Part shown: positions 43,907-55,173 of the stretch, in pieces
How the letters are laid out: each line of letters begins with the position of its first letter
Position numbering within the stretch: the stretch's first letter is position 1
Source: Pelomonas sp051857475
GTDB lineage: Bacteria > Pseudomonadota > Gammaproteobacteria > Burkholderiales > Burkholderiaceae_C
NCBI RefSeq assembly: GCF_051857475.1
Contig: NZ_JBPZGZ010000002.1
Span: 1,178,001 to 1,242,000, forward strand
Direction of reading: 5' to 3'
Length of the DNA stretch: 64,000 nt
Made by a program: the position numbers and the translations under genes
Notes under the pieces: model-generated
Database searches by the model: none
What the model was told of the DNA's origin: nothing
What the model saw: only the letters and a program-made list of their open reading frames with translations

Positions 43907-44791
43907 ATGACATCCAAGTTCTTCAAACGATGGTCTGCCTGGACAGCGCTGCTGCCCCTGGCTCTCATCGTCTGTGTCGGCTACATCGGCACGGTGCTGT
44001 GGACGCTGAGGACTTCGGTCTCCAGCTCCCGCACCTTCCCGAGCAGCGACTTCGTCGGCCTGCAGCAGTTCGAGCGCCTGCTCGACAACGACCGCTGGCA
44101 GCACGCCATCCATAACCTCGCGGTCTATGGCGTGCTCTACATCGTCGCCGCCATGGCCATCGGCTTTTTGCTGGCCGTCTTCATCGACCAGAAGGTGCGT
44201 GGCGAGGGCGTACTGCGCACGGCTTTCCTGTACCCGTATGCGATGTCATTCGTCGCGACGGGTCTCGTCTGGCAATGGGTGCTCAACCCCGACAGCGGCC
44301 TGCAGAACGCGCTGCAGCAGATGGGCTGGAAGGACTTCAGCTTCGACTGGATCGTCGACCAGGACATGGTCATCTACACCGTCGTCATCGCCGGCACCTG
44401 GCAAGGCGCGGGGCTTGTCATGGCGCTGATGCTCGCCGGCCTGCGCGGCATCGACGAGGAGATCTGGAAGGCCGCCAAGCTGGACGGCATCCCGACCTGG
44501 CGCGTCTACCTGTCCATCGTGCTGCCCATGATGGGCCCGACGCTGGCGACCGTCTTCACGCTGCTGGCCACCGGTGTCGTCAAGGTCTTCGACACCGTCG
44601 TCGCCATGACCCAGGGTGGTCCCGGCACGGCCAGCGATGTGCCGGCCAAATTCATCATGGACCATCTGTTCGGCCGCGCGAATCTGGCACTCGCCTCGGC
44701 GGGCGCCGTGATGCTGCTGTTGACGGTCCTCGCCCTCGTCGCGCCGCTCGCCTATGTGCGCAGCCGCAAGCAAGCACAGGGAGGCCACTGA
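43907..44791 (+). CDS. sugar ABC transporter permease 1
   Basis: The 294-residue inner-membrane protein has about six membrane helices and the permease loop EEIWKAAKLDGIPTWRVYLSIVLPMMGP, which contacts the ATPase. It is of the UgpA/MalF (GtsB) class. The stop overlaps the start of the second permease gene by one base (TGATG). It forms the transport channel with that permease. Confidence 0.93.
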   Translation: MTSKFFKRWSAWTALLPLALIVCVGYIGTVLWTLRTSVSSSRTFPSSDFVGLQQFERLLDNDRWQHAIHNLAVYGVLYIVAAMAIGFLLAVFIDQKVRGEGVLRTAFLYPYAMSFVATGLVWQWVLNPDSGLQNALQQMGWKDFSFDWIVDQDMVIYTVVIAGTWQGAGLVMALMLAGLRGIDEEIWKAAKLDGIPTWRVYLSIVLPMMGPTLATVFTLLATGVVKVFDTVVAMTQGGPGTASDVPAKFIMDHLFGRANLALASAGAVMLLLTVLALVAPLAYVRSRKQAQGGH

Positions 44792-45665
44792 TGAGCACGC
44801 GCAAGAAAGCGACCGCCAAGATGACGCAGATCTGGGCCCGCATCGGCGTCTACGCCTTCCTGATCTTCGCCGCGGCCTTCTTCCTGCTGCCGCTGTACGT
44901 GATGCTGACGACCTCGTTCAAGAGCATGGACGAGATCCGCCTCGGCCAGATCTTTGCGCTGCCCTCCAGCATCACCTTCGACGCCTGGCGCGCCGCCTGG
45001 AGCGAGGCCTGCACCGGCGTCAGCTGCGAAGGCGTGCGCGGCGGCTTCTGGAACTCCGTCACCATCGCCGTGCCATCCGTCGTGCTGCCCATCCTGCTGG
45101 GCGCCATCAACGGCTATGCGCTGAGTTGGTGGAAGCCCAAGGGCAGCCAGTGGCTGTTCGGCGTGCTGATGATGGGCGCCTTCATCCCCATCCAGGTGAT
45201 GATCTATCCCCTCGTCAAGCTGGAAGCGGCCATCGGCATCTACAGCAGCCTGCCCGGCATCGTCGTCGTGCACCTGGTGTTCGCCATGCCCATCATGACG
45301 CTGCTGTTCCGCAACTACTACGCGGGCCTGCCGGCCGAGCTGTTCAAGGCGGCGCGGGTGGACGGCGGCGGCTTCTGGCGCATCTTCATCCAGCTTGTGC
45401 TGCCGATGTCGACGCCCATGCTGATCGTCGCGGCCATCATGCAGATCACCGGCGTGTGGAACGACTACATCCTGGGCCTGACCTTCGCCGGCCGCGACAA
45501 CCTGCCGATGACGGTGCAGCTGAACAACGTCATCAACACGACGACCGGCGAGCGTCTCTACAACCTCAACATGGCCGCGACGATCCTCACGTCTGCCGTG
45601 CCCCTGTTGGTCTATCTGATTTCCGGCCGCTGGTTCGTCCGCGGCATTGCGGCAGGAGCCGTCAA

Positions 45666-45669
<4 letters not shown>
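44791..45669 (+). CDS. sugar ABC transporter permease 2
   Basis: The 292-residue protein (MalG/UgpE/GtsC class) has about six membrane helices and the ATPase-contact loop PAELFKAARVDGGGFWRIFIQLVLP. A pair of Cys in SEACTGVSCEG in a periplasmic loop might form a disulfide. Its stop overlaps the ATPase ATG by 4 bp, completing the transporter operon. Confidence 0.93.
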
Positions 45670-46714
<1,045 letters not shown>

Positions 46715-46718
<4 letters not shown>

Positions 46719-48217
46719 CCGCGCTGCGCCGCATCGTCATCGTGGGCGGCGGCAGCGCCGGCTGGATGTGCGCGGCGGCGCTGGCGGCGCGCCTGGGGCC
46801 ACAAGGGCCCTGGCAGATCACGCTGGTCGAGTCCGACGACATCGGCATCGTCGGCGTCGGCGAGGCCACCATCCCGCCCATCCGCGGCTTCAATGCGCGC
46901 ATCGGCCTGGACGAAGACGAGTTCCTGCGCGAGACCGGCGGGACTTTCAAGCTCGGCATCGAGTTCGTCAGCTGGGGTGCCGTCGGCGAGCGCTATATGC
47001 ACGCCTTCGGTGATGTCGGTCGGTCGCTGGACGAGCTGCCCTTTCACCAGCACTGGCTGCGCCTGGGGGCCAAGCTGCCGCTGGCCGAGTTCTCCATCAA
47101 CAACCAGGCCGCGCTGGCCGGCCGCTTCATGCGCCCGCGGGCCGACATGGCGGGCTCGCCGCTGGCCGAGATTGCCTACGCCTTCCACTTCGATGCTTCG
47201 CGCTATGCGGCCCTGTTGCGCCGGCATGCCGAGAAGCAGGGCGTACGGCGCATCGAAGGCCGCATTGACCATGTCGAACGCAACGACGCCGGCATTCGCA
47301 GGCTGTATCTGCACGACGGCAGCGAGCTCGAAGGCGACTTCTTCCTCGACTGCTCCGGCTTGCATGCCCTGTTGATCGGCAAGACCCTGGGCGTCCCGTT
47401 CGAGGACTGGTCCAACTGGCTGCCCTGCGATCGCGCCTGGGCGGTGCCGACGGCCAACCACGGCCCGCTGCTGCCTTACACGCGGGCCACGGCGCATGAG
47501 GCCGGCTGGCAATGGCGCATCCCGCTGCAGCACCGCACCGGCAACGGCCATGTGTTTGCGAGCGCCTTCACCGACGAGGCCGCGGCGCGCGACACGCTGA
47601 TGCGCAACCTCGACAGCGAGCCTGTCGCCGAGCCCCGTCTCATCAAGTTCCGCACCGGCCGCCGCCAGCAGGCCTGGGTCGGCAACTGCGTCGCCATCGG
47701 TCTCTCGAGCGGCTTCCTGGAGCCGCTGGAGTCCACCAGCATCCACCTGATCCAGAGCGCCGTGCTGCGGCTGATTGACCTCTTCCCGAGCGAAGGGCTG
47801 GAGGCGGCCGACATCGCCGAGTACAACCGCCAGACCGCGGCCGAGATGGCGGCGGTGCGCGACTTCATCATCCTGCACTACAAGCTGACACGCCGCGACG
47901 ACTCGCCCTTCTGGCGCCACTGCCGCGCCATGGCCGTGCCCGAGTCGCTGCAGGCCCGCATGGACCTCTTCGCCAGCCACGGCCGCCTGTTCCGCCACGG
48001 CCAGGAGCTGTTCTCCGAGCCCAGCTGGCTGCACGTGCTGATCGGCCAGGGGCTGATGCCGCGCAGCCACCATCCGCTCGCCGCGACCCGACCGCGTGAG
48101 CAGGCCCAGCAATTCGTGGACGACGTGCATCGCGTCGTGCGCCGCTGCGTGGACGTGATGCCCGCGCATGCCGATTTCCTCGCCGACATCAACGCCGTGA
48201 ACCAGCGGCACTCATAA
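46715..48217 (+). CDS. flavin-dependent tryptophan-halogenase-like protein
   Basis: The 500-residue protein begins at a GTG that overlaps the ATPase stop by 4 bp. It contains the FAD motif IVGGGSAGWMCAAAL, VGVGEATIPP, and EAGWQWRIPLQ, the WxWxIP motif diagnostic of FAD halogenases. By hand alignment with RebH/PrnA, Lys79 (GGTFKLGI) is the catalytic lysine and Glu in FLEPLESTSIH corresponds to Glu346. The key residues are thus present. Location inside a glucan ABC/GH operon instead of an antibiotic cluster leaves the substrate unknown; it needs FADH2 from a separate reductase, which is not encoded here. Confidence 0.9.
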
Positions 48218-48228
48218 ACAAACGAGAC

Positions 48229-49620
48229 ATGAAGACACTGCTTTTGACGCTGACAGCCGCGCTCGCCGGCATTGCTAACGCTGCTCCTGTACGGGCCTTT
48301 CTGACCACGGCCGACCAGCAGCAACTGCTGGCACCGAGCGCCGTCGACAAGGCTGCGAAGGCGGGCGATGTCATCCGCGTCGATCCCAAGCGCCAGCACC
48401 AGCGCATCGCCGGCTTTGGCGCCGCCATCACCGAGGGCTCGGCCTGGCTGATCCGCCATGGCATGAGCGACACGCAGCGCGACGCCCTGATGCGTGAACT
48501 GTTCACCCGCGAAGGGAATGACGGCAAGGGCCTGGGCTTCGAGTTCACGCGGCTGACCATCGGCGCCTCGGACTTCTCGCGCCGCCACTACAGCCTGGAC
48601 GACATGCCGCCGGGCCAGACCGACCCTTCACTGGCCCACTTCTCGCTGGCGCCCGAGCGCGAGGACGTCATCCCTGCCGTCAAACAGGCCCTGGCGCTGA
48701 ATCCCAAGCTGCAGGTCATGGCCTCGCCCTGGAGCGCGCCGGGCTGGATGAAGACCACCGACAGCCTGGTTCAGGGCCAGCTCAAGCCCGAACACTACGC
48801 CTCCTTTGCGAAGTACATGGTGCGCTACGTCGAGGAAATGAAGGCCGAAGGCGTGCCCATCTTCGCGCTGACGCTGCAGAACGAGCCCCACTTCGAGCCC
48901 GGCGACTACCCCGGCATGCGCATGACGCCGCGTACCCGTGCCACCGTCGTCGGCCAGCATCTCGGCCCGCTGCTCCAGGCCAAGGGCATGAAGACCCAGC
49001 TGCTGGAGTGGGACCACAACTGGGACGAGCCCTGGAGCCCGCTGTCCATGCTGTCCGACGCGACGGCGCGCCAGTACGTGTCGGGCGTGGCCTGGCATTG
49101 CTATGCGGGCGATGTGTCGGCGCAGTCGCAGGTGGCGCAGCAGTTCCCCAAGCTCGACGTCTGGTTCACCGAATGCTCGGGCGGCGAATGGAAGCCGCAG
49201 TGGGCCGAGACCCTGCCCTGGATCACGCGCAACCTCGTCATCGGCAGCACCCGCCATGGCGCGCGCGGCGTGCTGATGTGGAACCTGGCCCTGGACCCGC
49301 AGTACGGCCCGCATCTGGGCGGCTGCAAGGACTGCCGCGGCGTCGTCACCATCGACCCCAAGGACGGCAAGGTCACGCGCAACATCGAGTACTACGCCTT
49401 CGGCCACGCCAGCCGCTTCGTGCAGCAGGGTGCGCGGCGTGTGGACTCGGACGGTGGAGCCAAAGGGCTGGACCACGTCGCCTTCACCAACCCCGACGGC
49501 AGCACCGCCCTCATCGTCAGCAACTCCGCCGCCGAGGCACGCCGCTTCACGGTGCAGGCGCCGGGCCAGCGCTTCAGCTACGAGCTGCCGGCCAGCGGCG
49601 TCGTGACCTTCACCTGGTGA
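48229..49620 (+). CDS. GH30 beta-glycosidase (glucosylceramidase family)
   Basis: The 463-residue secreted enzyme has a signal peptide (MKTLLLTLTAALAGIANA) and a GH30 barrel: IAGFGAAITEGSA, SPWSAPGWMKTT, acid/base Glu219 in LQNEPHFEPG and nucleophile Glu315 in WFTECSGGEW. GH30 proteins of this shape include glucosylceramidases and endo-beta-1,6-glucanases. Its place beside GH3, GH1 and a glucan-type receptor favours cleavage of a beta-linked glucan such as beta-1,6-glucan, though glycolipid is not excluded. It starts 12 bp after the halogenase stop, so it is in the same operon. Confidence 0.92.
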   Translation: MKTLLLTLTAALAGIANAAPVRAFLTTADQQQLLAPSAVDKAAKAGDVIRVDPKRQHQRIAGFGAAITEGSAWLIRHGMSDTQRDALMRELFTREGNDGKGLGFEFTRLTIGASDFSRRHYSLDDMPPGQTDPSLAHFSLAPEREDVIPAVKQALALNPKLQVMASPWSAPGWMKTTDSLVQGQLKPEHYASFAKYMVRYVEEMKAEGVPIFALTLQNEPHFEPGDYPGMRMTPRTRATVVGQHLGPLLQAKGMKTQLLEWDHNWDEPWSPLSMLSDATARQYVSGVAWHCYAGDVSAQSQVAQQFPKLDVWFTECSGGEWKPQWAETLPWITRNLVIGSTRHGARGVLMWNLALDPQYGPHLGGCKDCRGVVTIDPKDGKVTRNIEYYAFGHASRFVQQGARRVDSDGGAKGLDHVAFTNPDGSTALIVSNSAAEARRFTVQAPGQRFSYELPASGVVTFTW

Positions 49621-51572
49621 TGCGCACCGCCCTGTTTGCGGCCCTGCTGGCCGCCGTCTCGAATGTCCAGGCGCTGGAACTGGCCGGCGTGTTTGCCGAT
49701 CACATGGTGCTGCAGCGTGACATGCTGCTGCGGGTCTGGGGCCAGGCCGAGCCGGGTCAGAAGGTCCACGTGCAGATCGCCGGCCGAGCCGCCGATGCGG
49801 TGACCGGCCGGGATGGCCGCTGGCAGGCCAGCCTTGCGCCGCTGAAGGCGGGTGGACCGCACGAGCTGCAGGTCAGTGCCGGCTCAGAGCAGCGCAAGCT
49901 CTCCGACGTGCTGATCGGTGATGTCTGGATTGCCGCTGGGCAGTCCAACATGGAGTGGCGCCTGGCCGACTCCAATGGCGCAGCCGCAGAGATCGCCGCC
50001 GCCGGCGAACACCCGCAGATCCGCCACGCCAAGATGCCGCATCGCGTCAGCCTTGCGCCTCTGCGCGATGCACCGTCGCTGCGATGGGATGTCGCCAGCC
50101 CTGCCACGGCCGGTGACTTCAGTGCGGTGGCCTGGCATTTCGCCCGCCGCGTACAGGCTGACGCCAAGGTCCCCATCGGCATCCTCAACCTCAGCTGGGG
50201 CGGCACCCATGTCGAGACCTGGACCAGCCCGCGCGCCAATGCCGGTGATCCCGAACTGGTGGACGTGATGCGGGCTATGCCGGCTGACACGGCGAGCTTT
50301 GTGAGGGACCGCCAAGCCCAGATGCTGGAGCGCGTGCGCGCCTTCCAGGGCGGGACGCCCGCTGTCGTGGCGGGTGCCGATCCTCGCTTGGACGACACCG
50401 CCTGGCCCACGCTGAACACGCCCCAGGTCTGGGAAACCCAGGGCCTGCGCGGCCTGGACGGCCGGGTCTGGATGCGTCGCCACGTCAACTTGACGGCTGC
50501 CGAAGCTGCCGGCACCGCGACGCTCCACCTCGGCCCCGTCGACGACTGCGACGAGACCTTCGTCAATGGCCAACCGGTTGGCAAGACCTGCGGCTGGGAA
50601 GCGCCGCGCACGTATCCGCTCGCAGCCGGGCTGCTGCGCGAGGGTGACAACCTCATCGCCGTGCGCGTCACCGACACCGGCGGCGATGGAGGCATCCACG
50701 GCGCCCCGGCGAATCTGCGGCTGGAAACGGCAGCCGGCTCCAAGCCTCTCGCCGGCCGCTGGCGGGCCCGTGTCGAAGCCTTGCAGGCCATCGAGGAGAT
50801 CGGCCCCAACGACCTGCCCAGCCTGCTCTTCAACGGCATGGTCCAGGCCTTCACACCTTTCGCGGCCAGGGGCGTGATCTGGTACCAGGGTGAGACCAAC
50901 GCGCCGCGCGCGGCCCGCTATGCCCAGGCCTTCCCGCGCCTCATCAACGACTGGCGCCTGCAGTGGCACGAGCAGGGCCAGCGTGGAGCGCTGCCGTTCT
51001 ATTTCGTGCAGCTCTCGTCCTACGGCCCACGCCCACCCCTGCCCGAGGGCAGTGCCTTCGCCGAGCTGCGCGACGCCCAGCGCCAGACGCTGAAGCTGCC
51101 CGCCACCGGCATGGCCGTCAGCATCGACGTGGGCGACGCCAACGACATCCACCCGCGCGACAAGAAGACGGTTGGCGAACGCCTGGCCCGCATTGCCCTG
51201 GCCAACAGCTACGGCCAGCCCATGCCGTTCAAGGGGCCGACGCTGCGCGCCAGCCGGAAGCTGCCTGACGGCAGTTTCGAGCTGAGCTTCAACGACGTGG
51301 CCGGCGGCCTGGCCACGCGGGGCGGAGGCCCGCTGCTGGGCTTTGCCGTCGCCGGCACCGACCAGCGCTTTGTGGCCGCCCGCGCGGAGATCACCGGCCC
51401 CGACCGCGTGCGCGTCTGGAGCCAAGCTGTCGCCAAGCCTTCAGCGCTGCGCTATGCCTGGGGCGACACGCCGCTGGAGGCCAATCTCGTCGACGGTGCC
51501 GGCCTGCCCGCGACGCCCTGGCGCAGCGACCGCTGGCCGTTGGTCACGCGTGACATCCGTCCTGAGTTCTAA
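49620..51572 (+). CDS. sialate O-acetylesterase-like (SASA) exported esterase
   Basis: The 650-residue protein has a signal peptide (ending SNVQALE), the esterase nucleophile Ser109 in IAAGQSNMEW, GVIWYQGETN and the DANDIHPRDKK segment with the Asp-x-x-His pair. A jelly-roll domain (residues about 250-380; RRHVNLTAAEAAGTATLHLG) is inserted, as in family SASA enzymes. Such proteins in glycan loci often remove acetyl groups so hydrolases can act. The ATG overlaps the GH30 stop by one base. Two hairpins lie after its stop. Confidence 0.88.
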   Translation: MRTALFAALLAAVSNVQALELAGVFADHMVLQRDMLLRVWGQAEPGQKVHVQIAGRAADAVTGRDGRWQASLAPLKAGGPHELQVSAGSEQRKLSDVLIGDVWIAAGQSNMEWRLADSNGAAAEIAAAGEHPQIRHAKMPHRVSLAPLRDAPSLRWDVASPATAGDFSAVAWHFARRVQADAKVPIGILNLSWGGTHVETWTSPRANAGDPELVDVMRAMPADTASFVRDRQAQMLERVRAFQGGTPAVVAGADPRLDDTAWPTLNTPQVWETQGLRGLDGRVWMRRHVNLTAAEAAGTATLHLGPVDDCDETFVNGQPVGKTCGWEAPRTYPLAAGLLREGDNLIAVRVTDTGGDGGIHGAPANLRLETAAGSKPLAGRWRARVEALQAIEEIGPNDLPSLLFNGMVQAFTPFAARGVIWYQGETNAPRAARYAQAFPRLINDWRLQWHEQGQRGALPFYFVQLSSYGPRPPLPEGSAFAELRDAQRQTLKLPATGMAVSIDVGDANDIHPRDKKTVGERLARIALANSYGQPMPFKGPTLRASRKLPDGSFELSFNDVAGGLATRGGGPLLGFAVAGTDQRFVAARAEITGPDRVRVWSQAVAKPSALRYAWGDTPLEANLVDGAGLPATPWRSDRWPLVTRDIRPEF

Positions 51573-51575
51573 CGA

Positions 51576-51626
51576 CCCGGCGCGTGGCTGAGTCCACGCC
51601 GGGAGGCCCATCCTGGCTAGGATGGG
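51576..51626 (+). terminator. two stem-loops ending the glucan operon
   Basis: CCCGGCGCGTGG and CCACGCCGGG pair with a small bulge (51576-51603), followed by CCCATCCT-GGCT-AGGATGGG (51607-51626), a perfect 8-bp stem with a tetraloop. There is no T run, so termination is probably rho-dependent or partial; the second stem ends 3 bp before the GGDEF/EAL start codon and may also hinder its translation. Confidence 0.6.
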
Positions 51627-51629
51627 TCG

Positions 51630-53894
51630 ATGACGGGATCCCTGCTGATCAGCACCAGCTTGATCGCCCTGCTGGGCGTGGCGCTGCTGGTGCTGGCCCG
51701 TCTGGAGCCCGGCCACCCCCACATCAGCGACTGGGGCTGGAGCCATGTCTTGCTGGCTGCGGGCCTGACGCTGGGTATCGCCCTGGTGCCGCCGGATCAG
51801 GAGTCCTTGCATTACAAGCTCCAGGCCACGGTGGCGACGGCCGCCATCATCGCGTCGCTGGCTTTGCAGCTGGCGGGTGCGGCGCGCTACCGCGGCCGGG
51901 TCTGGCGCTGGCGCCTCCATGCGCCTCTCTTCCTGGCCCTGCTGGGCTTCATCCTGGGGCTGGCCCTGGTGCAGCAGCGCTATGCCGTCGTCGTCGCGGC
52001 CTTGACCCTGACCGGTGGCGCCTGGCTGGCCGCGGCCTGGCTGTGGCAGGGCGGGGCGCGCGGTGAGCGCTTTGTCGCCATCTGCTTCGCCGCCTCGGGG
52101 CTGGTCCATCTCAGCGGCCCGCTGCTGGACCCGCTGGCGCGCTCGCCCATCACCCACATCCTGGGCACCTATGTGCAGGCCGTGCTGGCCATGGCCCTCA
52201 TCCTGCTGTCGGTGCGCCGGGCCCATCACGAGACCCAGCTCGTCAACGCCCGCCTGCGCCAGCTCTACGAGCAGTCCATGCAGGGCCTGGTCGTGCTGCG
52301 TGACGGCCGCGCCGTCTACGCCAATCCGGCCGCCCTGGAGATGTTTGGCTTCGACCGCATCGACGGCGTTCTGCCGGTCGATGTCCTGATCGCCCCTCAT
52401 GAACTCGAAGCCTCGCGAGCCCGCTATGCCCAGCTGATCCAGCAGCGCGCGGGTCATCTCATGTGGGAGGGCGAACGCTACCGCCGCGACGGCAGCGCCA
52501 TCTATCTGCGCGGCAGTTCCAGCTATATCGAGTGGGAAGGCGGCCCGGCCCTGCTGGTGCTGATGCTGGACGACACCGCCCGCCAGCGCGCCACCGAGGC
52601 CCTGCGCCGCCAGGCCCTGCACGATGAGCTGACCGACCTGCCGAATCGCCATGCGGCCCTGGCCCGCCTGGCCGAGCTGACGGCCCCCGGCAGCCCGGGC
52701 TTCGTGCTGTTGTCGGCCGACCTGGACCGCTTCCAGCTCGTCAACGAGAGTCTGGGCCACGAGACCGGCGATGCGCTGCTGCAGGCCATCGCCACGCGCC
52801 TGCGCGAGGCCCTGCCGCCCGATGCCGTGCTGGCGCGCCTGGGCGAGGACCAGTTCCTGCTGCTGCAGCCCGGTGTCGACGACGACGCGGCGGCGGTGCT
52901 GGTCGGTCAGCGCCTGCTGGCGCTGATGAACCAGCCCTTTGCAGTGGCGCACCGCGCCCTGTATGTGCACCTGTCGGTCGGCATGGCGCGTTTCCCGGTC
53001 CATGGCCGGGATGGGGCCGCCCTGCTGGGCGCAGCCGACATCGCCATGCACCAGGCCAAGCAGCAGGCGGGTGCGGCCGTCGTCGCCTTCCGGCCCGGCA
53101 TGGCCGCGGCTGCCGGCGGCCTGCTGGAGATCGAGCAGGCCTTGGCCGCGGCCATCGAGCGCGAGGAATTCCAGCTCGACTACCAGCCCAAGTTCGAGGC
53201 CGGCACGCGCCGCCTGGCCGGTTTCGAGGCCCTGGTGCGCTGGCAGCGGCCCGGGCGGGGGCGCGTCAGCCCGGTGGATTTCATCCCGGCTGCCGAACGC
53301 ACCGGCCAGATCGTGCCCCTGGGGGTGCTGATCCTGCGCCAGGCCGCCCAGCAATTGCGCACCTGGCAGCAGCAGGGCCTGGCGCCCCGGCCGGTGGCGG
53401 TCAATGTGTCGCCGCTGCAGTTCGAGGACGCCGGCTTTGCCGACTGGCTGCTGGACCTGGTGCGGGCCCATGGCGTGGATCCGGCGCTGATCGAGGTCGA
53501 GATCACCGAGACCGCGGCGATGACGCATATGGACCGTGTGCTGCCCCAGCTCGCGCGGCTGCGCGAGGCGGGCGTGGGCGTGGCCTTTGACGACTTCGGC
53601 ACCGGACAGAGCTCCCTGACCCTGCTGCGCCGCCTGCCCATCACGACGCTGAAGCTGGACCGCAGCATGATCGACCCGCTGCCCGAGCCTTCGGCGGGCG
53701 CCGTTGTGCGCGCCGCCTGTGTGCTGGCCCAGGCCCTGGGCCTGGCCATCGTTGCGGAAGGCGTGGAGACCGAGGCCCAGGCGGCCGAGGTCGAGGCCCT
53801 GGGCTGCACCCACATCCAGGGCTGGCTGCTGTCCAAGCCCCTGGGGCCAGATGCCGCGGCGGCCCTGCTCAGCGAGCCGTCACTGAGCCATTAG
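51630..53894 (+). CDS. membrane PAS-GGDEF-EAL protein, degenerate GGDEF
   Basis: The 754-residue protein has about six or seven membrane helices (residues 1-200), a PAS domain (about 215-320), a GGDEF domain (about 335-490) and an EAL domain (about 505-745). The GGDEF signature is GEDQF, and no RxxD inhibitory site is seen, so cyclase activity is doubtful. The EAL part keeps FEALVRW, NVSPLQF, EITET and DDFGTG. Net c-di-GMP phosphodiesterase activity is therefore more likely. Its 3' end overlaps the convergent psd gene by 15 bp. Confidence 0.9.
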   Translation: MTGSLLISTSLIALLGVALLVLARLEPGHPHISDWGWSHVLLAAGLTLGIALVPPDQESLHYKLQATVATAAIIASLALQLAGAARYRGRVWRWRLHAPLFLALLGFILGLALVQQRYAVVVAALTLTGGAWLAAAWLWQGGARGERFVAICFAASGLVHLSGPLLDPLARSPITHILGTYVQAVLAMALILLSVRRAHHETQLVNARLRQLYEQSMQGLVVLRDGRAVYANPAALEMFGFDRIDGVLPVDVLIAPHELEASRARYAQLIQQRAGHLMWEGERYRRDGSAIYLRGSSSYIEWEGGPALLVLMLDDTARQRATEALRRQALHDELTDLPNRHAALARLAELTAPGSPGFVLLSADLDRFQLVNESLGHETGDALLQAIATRLREALPPDAVLARLGEDQFLLLQPGVDDDAAAVLVGQRLLALMNQPFAVAHRALYVHLSVGMARFPVHGRDGAALLGAADIAMHQAKQQAGAAVVAFRPGMAAAAGGLLEIEQALAAAIEREEFQLDYQPKFEAGTRRLAGFEALVRWQRPGRGRVSPVDFIPAAERTGQIVPLGVLILRQAAQQLRTWQQQGLAPRPVAVNVSPLQFEDAGFADWLLDLVRAHGVDPALIEVEITETAAMTHMDRVLPQLARLREAGVGVAFDDFGTGQSSLTLLRRLPITTLKLDRSMIDPLPEPSAGAVVRAACVLAQALGLAIVAEGVETEAQAAEVEALGCTHIQGWLLSKPLGPDAAAALLSEPSLSH

Positions 53895-54716
53895 CTCGCC
53901 CATGCGGATCGAGCCCCCCGGCTGCCAGGCCGGGTTGAACTGCAGGCCGCTCTTCTCGAACAGCATGACGACGGTGGAGCCGAGCAGGAAGCGGCCCATC
54001 TCGTCGCCCTGGGCCAGCGTCACCTGACCCGGTGTGTAGTCCCATTCGCGCACCGGGCCTTCGCGCTTGATCTGGCCCTGCCAGACGGTGGCCATGCTGC
54101 CCACGATGGTCGCGCCGACCAGCACCAGCACCCAGCGGCCCAGGGTGTCGTCGTCGAAGACGCAGACCAGGCGCTCGTTGCGCGCGAACAGGCCCGGCAC
54201 GCCGCGCGCCGTCGTCGGGTTCACCGAGAACAGCTCGCCCGGCACGTGCACCATGCGCACCAGTTGGCCGGCGGCCGGCATGTGGATGCGGTGGTAGTCC
54301 TTGGGGCTGAGGTAGAGATTGGCGAACAGGCCGTCCTTGAAGCGCGCCGCCAGCTGGGCGTCGCCGCCGACCAGGGCGGTGGTTGTGAAGTTCTGGCCCT
54401 TGGCTTGGTAGATCTGGTCGCCCTGGACGTGGCCGACCTGGCTGATGGCGCCGTCCACCGGGCAGATCAGCGGTGCCTGGGCGAGCGGCCGTGCGCCGGG
54501 CTTCAGCGCCCGGGTGAAGAAGTCGTTGAAGGTCTTGTAGGCGTTGATGTCCGGGTCGGCCGCCTCGGCCATGTTGACGCCGTATTTGGCGACGAAACGG
54601 CGGATGGTCGAGGTCGTGATGCCCCCCATGGGCTTGGACGCGTAATGCCCGGCCAGGCGGGTCATGGCCAGCTTGGGCATCAGGTACTGCGGCAGGACTT
54701 TCAGGCGATCGGACAT
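53880..54716 (-). CDS. psd: phosphatidylserine decarboxylase
   Basis: The 278-residue proenzyme has the C-terminal LGST self-cleavage motif (residues 245-248; the Ser becomes the pyruvoyl group), with CPVDGAISQVGHV, HRIHMPAAGQLV and NPTTARGVPGLFARNER upstream, all family signatures. It makes phosphatidylethanolamine at the inner membrane. The length fits the short proteobacterial Psd type. It is convergent with the GGDEF/EAL gene, overlapping it by 15 bp. Confidence 0.95.
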   Translation of the reverse strand: MSDRLKVLPQYLMPKLAMTRLAGHYASKPMGGITTSTIRRFVAKYGVNMAEAADPDINAYKTFNDFFTRALKPGARPLAQAPLICPVDGAISQVGHVQGDQIYQAKGQNFTTTALVGGDAQLAARFKDGLFANLYLSPKDYHRIHMPAAGQLVRMVHVPGELFSVNPTTARGVPGLFARNERLVCVFDDDTLGRWVLVLVGATIVGSMATVWQGQIKREGPVREWDYTPGQVTLAQGDEMGRFLLGSTVVMLFEKSGLQFNPAWQPGGSIRMGELMAQ

Positions 54717-54771
54717 GGGCTTGGGGCCGTGTGGGGTCGCGGATTCTAGGAGTCGGCCTGCCCGAGCTGCC

Positions 54772-55089
54772 CTAGGGAGAGCGCCAGGGCGCCACCACGC
54801 GGCGCAGCGGTGCGCTGGTGGTGGCCTGCACGTCGCCGTCCAGCAGGCCGCGGCGTTTCAGGTGGCGGATGGCGGCCTGCACCGTGGACTTGGCCAGGCC
54901 GGTGCGCGTCGCGATCTCCTGCAGGCTCAGCGCCACGGCGTCGTGCTGGCGGCGCTGGGCTTCGCAGGCCAGGCAGAGGTAGACGAGGAAGGCCGAGGGC
55001 CGACGGTCATGGCCGCAGAGGTCGGCCATCAGCGTGTCGACGACATAGGCGTCGAGCAGATGGTCGCTGGGCGGTGGGGCCTTGCGCAT
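54772..55089 (-). CDS. small helix-turn-helix DNA-binding protein
   Basis: The 105-residue protein (from the ATG at 55089; an in-frame ATG at 55113 is an alternative) is dominated by a winged-helix-like helix-turn-helix: LSLQEIATRTGLAKSTVQAAIRHLKRRGLL near residues 55-85. It begins DHLLDAYVVDTLMADL and ends in a basic tail. The family resembles short GntR-like HTH regulators without an effector domain. It is divergent from the VOC gene. Target genes unknown. Confidence 0.72.
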   Translation of the reverse strand: MRKAPPPSDHLLDAYVVDTLMADLCGHDRRPSAFLVYLCLACEAQRRQHDAVALSLQEIATRTGLAKSTVQAAIRHLKRRGLLDGDVQATTSAPLRRVVAPWRSP

Positions 55090-55173
55090 GGTGATGAATG
55101 CTATAGCAGCCATCGAACGGCCGGGTCCGGCGCGCTTCCAGAATGTGCACACCTGCAACCGCCCTTCGCCACC

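Noticed and set aside
50569..50582. GCCAACCGGTTGGC palindrome inside the SASA esterase gene
   Set aside because: It shares AACCGGTT with the LacI operator, but is within coding sequence, lacks the outer TTT/AAA arms, and is shorter. It may be chance; only a binding assay would decide.
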